Source of the DNA: Thelonectria olida
Taxonomy: Eukaryota; Ascomycota; Sordariomycetes; Hypocreales; Nectriaceae
NCBI GenBank assembly: GCA_020736575.1
Contig: JAGPYM010000003.1
Span: 1,984,001-2,048,000, forward strand
Direction of reading: 5' to 3'
Length of the DNA: 64,000 nt
Translations under genes and position numbers: made by a program
Shown: positions 11,291 to 22,132 of the stretch, one piece after another
How the letters are laid out: every line of letters begins with the position of its first letter
How positions within the stretch are numbered: the first letter of the stretch is position 1
The notes under the pieces: generated by a model
Told to the model about the DNA's origin: nothing
The model's database searches: none
Seen by the model: only the letters and a program-made list of their open reading frames with translations

Positions 11291-13269
11291 ATGGCCTCCT
11301 CTCGCAGAGGACAACCCTCGCTTTCCGTTCGCATGCCCTCCAACCCACCCCCCGACCGACCCCCGATCGCCGCTCTTTTCCTCATTCATTTCGATGTCAA
11401 AGCCGGATACACCATCGTTTGGAAGCAGTCCGCGCCCGGCGTCGAGCTAGAGGGGCTTGTCGAGTACAAATCGCTCCCTTCTGGTCTACACACCGTATCC
11501 GAAGACCTCATTTATTTCGTCCATGATGGAGGCCATGCCGGCCTCAGCGCCTTTATCAATATGCCTTGCGATGAAGAAGAGGCACGGCACGCTAGGATGA
11601 TTGCTGTTGGCGTCTTGGTCCCATTGAGTTATGGTCGTCTGGGCCGCGCCTGGAGGCACGCTGAGATATTAAAGGAGATGGCTGCGTATGTCTTGGCTCT
11701 TGACCTAACGTCGCATTTCCATGGAGTTCTAGCTAACATCCCCTCCAGTAAGCTCGCCGAGGATCGCAAAAACACTGGCATTCTCGAAGACTACTGGAAC
11801 GCCAACAAAGAAAAGGAAGGCCAACCGAAGCGGCGCCTTTCCGGCGAGACACCCGTGAGCTCGCCTCTCGTCCCGTCCCAAGCCTTCGGTCGCAGAGGTC
11901 ACACCCGCAATCGATCCGCATCCGATGGAACCTCGGTGCTTCCCGCCGGCAACAGGCTGTCACCATATCACCCCGCCTGGAGTCTCACCAGCCTGTTGGA
12001 TAAGTTTGGCCCCCTTATTTTCCCCATTCACCGCGCTGCCCTATTGCGAAAGCGCATATTAATTTCATGCCATGCTCCTGTCCACGAGATATGTGATTTT
12101 GGTAAAGAGCCTGCCAAGTATCCCTTCACCAAGTCACCAACTAACGCCACCCAGTATACAACATCTCTGTTCTTTCAAATATACCCCTGTCTGTCATAGA
12201 CATCCTACCCACCACATCATCATCACAGCGTCTAAGGCCGCTGTTTTCCATTGGCGTACACGACATCCAGTTTCTCATGGATGACTTTGAGGCATCTAAG
12301 CGCGAACGCAGTAGTGAGGACGCCGTGGATGATGAAGCCGGATCCGGATGGATCGCCTGTACCACGGACAGTATTCTCGCCATGAAAGATACCCTATGGG
12401 ACATGCTCATCACCATTCCCCCTGATTACTCATCAAACGCTACTGAACGAGTGTGGCCCCTTGTTGAGTGTCCTCGTGGTCAACCTGTCAAGGCCACCCA
12501 GCGCGATCTTCGCCGCTTCACAACCCTGAGAAACGGTCTAATGCGTCTCTCTTTTGCCGCCTCGGTGTCCGCTCCCGCTCCGGAATCCCCACATTCGGAC
12601 TCCCCGGCCGTGCGCCACTCCGGTCAGTCAACGAGCGTGGTCCGGAACCCCTGTGATGACGGCATCGACAAGATTGTTGAGCCGCTGACCTGGACCGCTC
12701 TCGCCTACAACGGTTACATGTGGTGGGCCAGCGCCGGCGAGCAGCTCCGCTCCGAACAACAAGAAGAATCATCCCGTGATGCCGCCCTCCTAGCTGATCT
12801 CGGCCCTGCCTCAATGTCTATGCCTCGGCCTTCTTCCAGCTCCGAACCCCTATCGGAGTCACTGTCTTCTCTCTCTGGTACTCAACGCGCCAACGGTGAT
12901 ACCCACGAGGCCCGTCTAGAGCTCGCCATTATTGCTTATTTCCACCGCCTCACCACTCAAATTCTATCCGTCCTGGGGGATTTAGCAGAAAGTCAAGACG
13001 AGCCCTACACCGACGGTGACGATGAAGATGAAGAACTCTCCAGACCATCCTCTACCTCAGAAAGCTCCCCTCTCCATCCAGGTGATATCGACTTAGACCC
13101 AGACGCAGATGCTATCCGAGTCGACAGCCATGCCGTCGAGAACATGGGCCTAGACGTCTGGAGCGATAGTGACGCCCTCTTCGTGAAAGAACTCTCGACT
13201 GTGTACTTTGAACGGCCCGCCCGCATCGAGGGTAAAGGTGTCGAGGTCTGCGGTGTGCGGGTGTGTTAG
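11291..13269 (+). CDS. DUF4484 / LCHN (DENND11-like) family protein
   Basis: Three exons, 11291-11685, 11749-12101 and 12155-13269, give 620 residues with consistent phases. The introns are GTATGT...CCAG (63 nt) and GTAAAG...CCAG (53 nt). The N-terminus has the fold opening seen in DENN-related LCHN proteins: ALFLIHFDVKAGYTIVWK, then EGLVEYKSLPSG and, further on, YGRLGRAW. The middle (ILISCHAPVHEICDF, then the block beginning YNISVLSNIP) and the end also match the fungal DUF4484 layout as I recall it, including an acidic Ser-rich insert near 13010-13100. Yeast Anr2 and animal LCHN/DENND11 belong to this family, whose members are thought to act in membrane or lipid-droplet biology; the exact role is not established. 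A methionine 20 codons upstream (11231) is not ATG-encoded, so 11291 (GACATGGCC) is preferred. The gene converges on SEC63. Confidence 0.9.
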
Positions 13270-14112
13270 AACGATGCATGCGATTTATGTCAGCGTCACG
13301 ACGAGACGAGACGGAGCTAAGGTTGCGTCTTCAACAAAAGATTTTCGGTATCGCGGCAACGCAAGTTCCTAAACCCTCAGCATGGCGTTTTCTTACCTTA
13401 GTTTTTTTTTTTACCTTTTTTCAAAACGGATATATGTAAGACGGGATGAGACAGGCCCGGTCACAAAATGCAAGATTAGGAGATCCGATTCAGTAATGGG
13501 AGGTCAATGGGTTGAACCAGCGAACCGTTATAGTGACTGCGAATATTCTTATCATCTTCAACAAGTTCTCCTATATGCTAGACAGGGCGTCACGATTATA
13601 GGAGCTTCTAGTATTCGCCATCATGGGTGTCACTATAACTATTTATCAATGCACATCAAGGCTCAAATGAGATCGATTTTGAAGTGAGGAAGCAGACATT
13701 CAGCCAACGGTCATCGCAAGAGACCACAACAATAATGATAATGAGTACCCAAACAACTCCTAAAAACTCCAAAAATGCCCCTCCGAGCCCTGTTGCTGTG
13801 AGAGACTTGGGGGGAAAATATACACAACTGCCATAAGATATCATGCTAGCATGTAGCTACGCTTTTTGTCCCGCTCTCAATTCCTTCCTTCGCTGTATAA
13901 TGGCCGCAGTCCCATCAAATCGCCAACCGTCTCTGGTAGACTTTTCTGAACAATGGGCCCCTATAAAAATATGGGAGAACAAGGAGGATGATGAGCGACC
14001 CCAACAAGGAAAGACCTTTCTCGCGAGTACAGCAACTCGACTACAGTTAGTACTCGGTATCAGTGTTTGTCGTGTTAGTGTCGTCGTTTTCCTCACGAGC
14101 ACGAAGAGCCGA
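13270..14112. other. Convergent 3' region between DUF4484 gene and SEC63
   Basis: The stretch should contain two 3' untranslated regions. It includes T runs near 13403-13421 and AT-rich sequence around 13720-13860. No further gene is recognisable. Confidence 0.65.
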
Positions 14113-16503
14113 CTATGATTCGTCCTCGGTATCAGTGTTCGTCGCGCTAGTGTCGTCCTCTTCTTCATCAGTTCCACTCTCGTCATCCGAGTCATCGTCG
14201 GCCCTTCGGCGGGGCTTGGGAGCTTGGCCAGTCTTCAGGGCGTGCATCTGGCCGGCAAGAGAGTCTATGGGTCATGTTAGTCACCAATATCTAGACGCAA
14301 TGATATTCTAAGAGTAGTAAACTCACCCTCTTCAGGTTCGCTTATTTCGTCTTCAGCCTGCATCTCGGCCGCTTTGCTGGCCTCTTCAACAACCAATGTA
14401 ACCTCCATCTTCGTATCAAAGCCAACGTAGGCGTCGCACATGACGTGCAAGACGAAGGTGTAGTGTCCAGCCTGGGGAGGAGCGGCGAATTGGGCCTTGA
14501 GAGTTTGCATGTTGAAGGTAGGGTTGCCCTTCTCGTCAACGATGGCCTGGTCGAATTTGGCAAAGGCGAAGGGTGGCACGGCCATCTTGCCCTGTTTGGA
14601 ATCGCTGAGGAATGCATACCACTTGGGAGAATGATCGCGAGCGTAGTGAGGAGCAAAAGCCAGAGGGGGGAGGACACTTTGTTCCTCGACAGGAATGAGC
14701 TTGCCGTCGGGTCCCTTGATTGTCTTCTTCTTGCGGCCGCTGATAGCCTCAAGGTCATCTTCGGCGGGGTCAATATCCTCAAGCTCGACTTCGTTCACAG
14801 GGGGGATGTTCTCGGTTCCAGGGGGGATGAAGCGGCCCTTGATGACAAGGGTGACTAGAGAAGAAGGAATAATGAAACGCTCGCCGGTGACCTTGAAGAA
14901 AGCTTTGGCAACACGGAGGAAGGGAATCTGTTTAGCAACACTAACGGTAGTGTCATACTGCTCCTCAGTCAAAAGGTCCTTGCCAACAGCGAGTTGTTTT
15001 CGTTGAGCATCAGAACGGTCCATGAACTGTTGAACAGTGAAATGAGTCTTGGAATCGCCTTCAACAGCGGCAACAATAGAGTTGGTGAAATGGGGGAGTT
15101 GAAGAAGAGGAGATGCCTTGGGGGAGATGGCCTGGATGAGGTGCTGGCTGGTGGTGTAGGCGCCGACAATGGGACCGACGTTGCCGTAGGCTAGTGAAAT
15201 GGCGGCAAAGGACTGGTTCAGAGCGCGGGCAATTGGGCCAACCTCGTACTTAGCCTTGGTGAGAGCAGCGTCGTCGAGCTCAACACGGCCCAGGTAGGCC
15301 CAAAGCAAGGCAAGAGTCTTGCGTCGTACGCCATTATCGAGGTCCTCAAGCTGTTCCTTGTCCTTTGCCGACATGTCTGAAGCAAAGGGGGCGTTCTCGC
15401 CCTCAGCTGTGATGCGCGACTCAATCTTGGACAGACCGGACTCAGCCTTGTCACCCTTAAGAACCTCGTCAAACTCCTTTCCGGTACTGAGAGCAGTGAT
15501 GATGCCACCCTGGTCGATGTTCTCCTCGTACTGGCGGAACAGGTTGTTGGCGCTCTCCATCAGGACACCTTCCTTCGACCTCCGCTTTGTGCCATACCAC
15601 CATGAGCCGACCAGGTAAGGCAACAATACTCCGAGAAGCATAGTGTACACCAAAACGACATATTTTCCGTTTCCGTCCTCGACCATGAACATGGGAAGGG
15701 CGATACCGATGCTGAAGCTCTGCTTGCCATCAGGATGACCGTATTGAATGTAGTTATTGCGGACATCCTCGTCAGTCAGAGCCTGGTAGGCCTTGGTGAG
15801 TCCGACATAGTAATCGTTGAGTGACTCGACAGTCTCGTTCTTGGATGCGTCGGGGCGGATCTTGTCGGGATGGTACTTGACAGAAAGGCGCTTGTAGTGC
15901 GACTTGATTTGCTTCTCCGTGGCAGTCTACAGCAGTTCGCGTTAGTGGAATTCCCTAAGGAGCGCCTCGGCCTCTTGAAGTAGTGTGCTCACCTCAGAAA
16001 TGCCTAGAATGTCGTAAGGGTTCCAGATCTTGGGAACGGTACGCTGGGTGACCATGATGAGGTAGATCATGGCGCCCATGATAGCCCACCCCACCACGAC
16101 GAAGATTGCGCGCTTGACCCGCCACTGCTTGCGCTTCTGGGCGCTCTTCAGCGCATCGATGGTGGCAGCATGCTGCGTCTTGTAGTCGGCCTTGATGCGC
16201 GGTGCGAGGGCATCTTCGTCTTTGCTTGGGCGGAGGAGGGTGTAGGTCAGGGGGACGGTGACAAGGCCGGTGAGGGTAAGGATGAAGAAAGGGAAAAACT
16301 GGCCCTATGAGTTTGAAGTTGATTGGTTAGCAAATATGTGCAATTATTGTCGCGGGAGGCAGAGCATCTTCGTCGCTGTCATGGTCGTCGTTGGAACGCA
16401 GTCCGCGCCTCGCACGAGACAAAGGACACATGTGAAGTAAAAGACCCGGGCAGCAGAGAGGGACAAGACGAACCTGTTCGTCATACGAGTAGTCTGAACT
16501 CAT
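14113..16503 (-). CDS. SEC63: ER translocation subunit Sec63 (J-domain protein)
   Basis: Four minus-strand exons, 16503-16474, 16304-15993, 15926-14327 and 14264-14113, join in phase to 697 residues. The order is: a ten-residue first exon; TM1 (about 12-34); TM2 (about 78-98); a J domain (about 104-185) with the HPDK tetrapeptide at 133-136 that stimulates Hsp70 (Kar2/BiP); TM3 (about 203-225); a long Sec63/Brl domain; and an acidic Asp/Glu/Ser/Thr tail. This is the standard Sec63 plan, with the J domain in the ER lumen and the Brl domain and tail in the cytosol. The protein joins Sec61, Sec62, Sec71 and Sec72 for post-translational import into the ER. Intron 1 has an unusual GTTCGT donor; the others are GTGAGC and GTGAGT. 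Length agrees with ascomycete orthologues. Confidence 0.96.
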
Positions 16504-17149
16504 CTTGACAATTGGGCGAGCTCAGAACCGGCTCGTGTAGGCAGGGAGAACGCGCCGAAGATTAATTATTTGGAACAAAGGACAAGAAGGAAAAAATAAA
16601 AGAGTGTCGTCTTGGGTGATGGCGGGATGAAGTGCAAGCCAAAGGTACGAATACAGCTTTCGGCTTTTGGTGGAGAAGTGTCCTGAAAGTTACGGCCACG
16701 AAGTCTGTTCCTTCCTTTGCTTCGGTTGGCTGGGCGTGGCTGAAATAGCGGGTCGTCGGATTATCTGTCCATTCCCCCACCGATCACAATAGGTTCTCGA
16801 AGGGATTCGAATTTCGCGGTCAACGCAAAGGTAGATAGGTACCTACCTAGATACCTTACGTAGGTAGTTAGATTTTCTCGCACGGAAATATTCCTTGGTT
16901 TGTTTTGGCAAGGTATGAGTTAAATATCCTCTCGCTCGTTATTTAAACGTTGGACTCTTACTTGAGTGAAAAGATAATAAATTCCCTTTCTATCCATGCC
17001 TAGGTGTATATATGTATGTCCAGTGCCTCCTATACCTGTCCTACCTACCTAGGTACGTAAATACAATTGACCGACCAATCCGTCCAACGCCAAACACGAT
17101 GTATCATTCTACAAGGCCTGTCGCGCATACCGCAATTGAGCCGACAGCC
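16504..17149. other. SEC63 promoter region and lipase-gene 3' side
   Basis: No gene is supported. It carries two clusters of a TAGGTA/TACCTA motif (listed separately) and moderately AT-rich sequence at 16900-17000. Confidence 0.65.
16831..17058. repeat. Two clusters of palindromic TAGGTA/TACCTA motif
   Basis: At 16831-16871 the motif appears as TAGGTACCTACCTAG followed by TACCTTACGTAGGTAG, and again at 17036-17058 as CCTACCTACCTAGGTACG. Both are made of TACCTA and its complement in overlapping inverted array. A related CCTACCTACCTATG lies at 9672. Such short arrays are common in intergenic DNA of Sordariomycetes; no function is known to me. Confidence 0.55.
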
Positions 17150-19483
17150 TCAGTCGCTCTTCTCATCCAGCGATGTCATCCCCAGACCCGTCACAAAGCT
17201 GCTCATCTCCTCAACATCTGTTGTCTCTTCCCCGCTGGTGACACCGCCGTTGCCAATCTCATTCACCAAAATGCTACGCAGATCTTCCTCGCTCATAATC
17301 GTCTGCAAGCTGCCCCTCCGGGCCCATGGCCGTGACTCTCGCCGGCCCTGCTCAACCAGACGCTCGAGCCTGAGACGGTTCGATATAAACTTGAGCTTCG
17401 GGAACGCGCTCTGCCTGCCCTCGTGGAGCATCCGCGCCAGTCTCGGAGCATCGGGATCCGATAGAATGTGCCAAAAGTCGGACAGAATCGTCTTAGGCCA
17501 GATCGTAATGGTCCCGCTGAACTGCTGAAGCCACAACTGGCTCCAATCCTGGCCCAGTGGTCGTGGCAGCAGCTCCGCATGTTTGATAAACTTAAGCCAC
17601 TTGTTCATGTCAAGTTTCAAGTAGTTTTCGAAGGCAGACATGAGATAGCCACCTCGCCATCCTCGTCCCTTGCGGTGCGTCACCGGATGACCTACCGATC
17701 CGCGAGACGAGAAGAAGAATAGGTTGATGTGAGGGTTGACCTGGCTGACAATAGTAAAATTGACGTTGAAATGTGTGTTGAGAGCCTTGACCGGAATGTC
17801 CGTTCGTAGGCTACCATCCTTCCACTTGTGTCCAAATGAGTAGGGCTCTAGAGTCCCGTCCCGGGTCTTCATCATGAGAACGACGGGGTTCAGGATGCCT
17901 GGTACGGCAGCCGACGCTAGCACAGCTGACCAAATGACACAGTCGGGGCTCGTTAGGTAGTTGCAAAGGATCGTAGGCGAGTGCGGATCGGCAGGAACGC
18001 ACGTAACATTGAGGATCCGTCCCGTTCGTTCGTAAGCCTCCCGGAAGGTCAAGGAGCCGTGAGTCCACCAGCTGCACCGCTGAGCCCAATCCACCGAGTC
18101 GAACCGAGCTCCCGTCTTCCACCAGCGAGGAACCCAGACCATGAAACTTTCCCGGCAAGCGTTGATTCGCTCCGCCAATGCAGGGATGAGGAGTTCCTTG
18201 AGCTCCTCGTTAGTCCGGGTAGCTACCAAGGCGGCAACCAAAGCACCACCGCTGGTGCCGGTGATGACGTCGGGCAGGAGGTCCTCGTCGAGAAGCGCCT
18301 TAACAATTCCGAGGTGGTAATAGGCAAAGGAGGCTCCTCCAGAAAGACACAAGGCTGTCCGTCCATAGTTTGCACAGACGTGCTTGAACAGAACTCGCTT
18401 CTGCTCCATCTCCAGCTGCTTAGTCTGGGTCAAGAACTTTAAGCTTCTTTCCACTGCAATGAAATGTTAGCTGTAGCCCAACTATGAGGACAAGGACAAC
18501 TTACCCTCGTCAAGGAAGTTCTGCACCAGGTTCTTCGTCCCATAGTATGTCTGACTGTACAGCCTCGAGTTCTCCACGCCAACAAAGTTATTCTTGACGC
18601 AAGCCTCGATCAACGCCCTCAGCTCATCAACTGACTTGCCCCCATCAGTTCTCCTCCCCTTGCCTTCTTGCTCCTCCGCGCGGGCTCTCGTCTTCTTCAT
18701 TTGCTCCCATACCCTGCGCACCGTCTTCGAGTCGTAGTAAGCATAGTCGTTTTCTTCCTTCCAGCTCTGTCGTCCGAGAAAGTTGTCTAGCTCCTTGGCC
18801 GCAGGGACCCAATCGCGATAGCTAGTCGTGTTTCGTAGATTTTGCCTCAGTCGTTCGCGCTGGCCTCGCCATGTAAAGAAGTGCTCAAAGACCCAGATAT
18901 AGAGCCTCGTGGACAGATACGACATTGCGAGCCCTGCGAGCCAAGCAAGGACAAAGAACAGCAATGGCCATTTCAGGACCTGATATAGGTATCCCTCTCG
19001 CGTCTCGTCCTTCGTCCGGGTGCCCAGAAGACCTTCGACCGCACTTGAACCACGTCCACTTTTCTTATGTTTCTTCTTCTTGGAGCCCCGCCTGTTGCGA
19101 TGAATCTTGGCGTTTACAGGAGCCCAATCGTTCCTTGCGGTAATAAAGGTTCCGTGGTTCGACCCGTGGGGTGGAGGCAAGTCTCCGGAAGCGGCACCCG
19201 CGGCGGCTGCTACAGCTGCAACATCGTAGTCGAGGCCAGCTTCGGTCTGTGAAGGTCTCTTGGTCAAGCCAGCTGTACTGGGGCTGCGTGGGGATCGGGA
19301 GCCTGTCTCATCGATTGGACTCTGCAATGGGTCCGGGGCTTGTAAGGCTCTTTCGAAGGCCTCTAGATCGCCTGGTTCGACAAATTCGCGGTCGACATCA
19401 GGCAGCGTGGAAGGATCGAAGGCATCGGAAGCAAAGCCGTATTGAGGGTCGCGCGGTAACAAAGACACGTACGGCGGCGACAT
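17150..19483 (-). CDS. Patatin-like phospholipase / triacylglycerol lipase with DUF3336
   Basis: Two minus-strand exons, 19483-18505 and 18453-17150, join through a 51-nt GTAAGT...GCAG intron into 760 residues. A disordered N-terminus with a Lys-rich patch (about 130-141) precedes a membrane segment (about 171-193). Next comes a DUF3336-like region beginning at the FFTWRGQRERLRQNL stretch. The patatin domain has the oxyanion loop GGASFAYYH (365-373), the nucleophile motif GTSGG with Ser394, and the catalytic Asp in DGS (539-541). These are the features of the yeast Tgl3/4/5 and plant SDP1 lipase group, which release fatty acids from storage lipid or phospholipid at lipid droplets or ER. The catalytic dyad is intact, so the enzyme is probably active. 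Substrate preference cannot be read from sequence. The C-terminal ~70 residues are polar and acidic. Confidence 0.92.
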
Positions 19484-20258
19484 GATGGGTGGTTCAGCGG
19501 TCAGCGCTCTGCTCCATGTCGGTGATGCAGCAAAATAAAAGAGGTCAATCTTAGTGGCAAGAGAACACGATGGTAAATAATAGAGGTTCGCCTTGGCCAG
19601 AGGTCTGTGGGAGGTGCCCGTGATGCGACAACGTGCCAGAGTGGGATGACGTCGCTTTTCGTTGGGGTAAAGTACCGCCAGTGGCTAATCGTCCAGGAGT
19701 GATACACCGTCGACGCCCCCCGGCCAATAGCGTCCCCGCTTAACAGGATCGCGTTCGTCTTGGCGGAGCCGAGGCGATGCGTTCGTTAAGGTATGAATTC
19801 CGAAGACCGGCTGGGCCGCTCGGAGTGACATTTGACCACCTCGAAGAAGAATGGGCTTCCCAGTCATGCTGACATGTTCCAAAAGGTGCCTGGCCGATTA
19901 TGTCGGCTCTTTTCCATGAGGAAGAAAATGATGATTATGCAATGCTGCCACCTTCGCCAATGCCCAACTACTCGCATCCCCAGAGTTCGTCCGCCCCTGG
20001 GCCCCCGATACAAGGTCCCCTGCGCAGGGAAACTTCCCATTTCGGCATCTTCACCCGGAAAAAAAAATTCAGGGGAGCATTTCCCAACAAAACACGGAAC
20101 AGGGCAGTGATGTGATAATCATGGTATTGTATAATTCGCACGACCAAAAGGTTCGCCTAAAGAACAAGTCTGAACCTCATAAACATATGCACCCTGAATC
20201 CTCCATTCTTCACACTGGTATAGCCCTCTACAGCTTTCCTCCTACCATTCCCTCACTC
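19484..20258. other. Lipase-gene promoter region and SAR1 3' side
   Basis: Both flanking genes are on the minus strand. The region should hold the lipase promoter on its left and the SAR1 3' untranslated region on its right. An A run lies near 20058-20067. No gene is recognisable. Confidence 0.6.
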
Positions 20259-21135
<877 letters not shown>

Positions 21136-22132
21136 GGTTGCGAACGTATTAATATGGTATTAAGTCGAATCGAACGGGGTATGCGACCGAGAGGTTAGAA
21201 TTTGTAGTCGTTATCGTTGATGGTGGTGGGTTGGACAACGTGCTTTGACCTGTTGGAAAGCTGGCAGAAAGGGTGACGCTGTGTGTGGCCTTAGATATCA
21301 GGCAACACTACGTGGCCTGTTACACTCTCTCCCATTGCCGGACCACGCGACAGGGGATATCTATCGGAAGATGCCATTCATCGAGACCTACATGTACGAA
21401 TGGGGACGCCTCGATGGGCTTCTGAGGTGTTCCTATCCTTGGTTGATATCAGTCACATGGCCTTGTATCAGGCCACTTCAACTATTTTGCGAGAACCAAC
21501 ACGCGTGGTAAGCCACATTCACGACTCTGGGGCTCTTTGAACAACCTAGCTAAGTGATCGGAACATCACGATCACGTCAAGGCAAGCCACTTAGTCTTCT
21601 TCGAGCCCTTCGAGGACATGCTTATGTGGCCTTATGCACTGGTCGTGAGTCGCTGGCTTCAGGCTATTGTGTCATTTTCGCCCGAGATTGTCACGGGGGA
21701 CTTGTAGAGTAATTGTATCAGAGTCGTCATTAGTATCTAATATTTGTCATTATCATAGGCCTATCTCTCATCCAACGCCGAGCAGGAAATCCATTTTCCG
21801 ATGCATTTTCAGGGGTATCCAAACAGTTTCAAACAGGCTATCCCCAGTGAATGTTTGTTCCGACCGCCCACCATATGCGATGCAACCATAAACCAAGAAA
21901 GAAACATTGTGTACACCAACACCTGGTAGATGCTGAACAGCAACCAGGCGTCTAATCGATATAGTTGAATATATGGCTGGTTCCCAGACCAGCAAAAAAA
22001 AAAAAGGAAATGTATGAGATATCATCATCATCAAGAAGTTAAATGCGTATGTGATGTTAGTGGCTCACTCATCATAAGTCGTGAGACCATTGTCAGCGTC
22101 CCTCATATAGGGTGAACAAGATCGTAGTTTGT
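21136..22132. other. SAR1 promoter region and DUF2457-gene 3' side
   Basis: No gene is supported. The right half is AT-rich (21690-22060) with an A run at about 21995-22006, as expected for a 3' untranslated region of the minus-strand DUF2457 gene. Confidence 0.6.

Noticed and set aside
17150..18454. Patatin exon 2 as a separate gene starting at 18454
   Set aside because: It has no ATG there; a standard intron joins it in phase to the upstream exon carrying the membrane segment and DUF3336 region.
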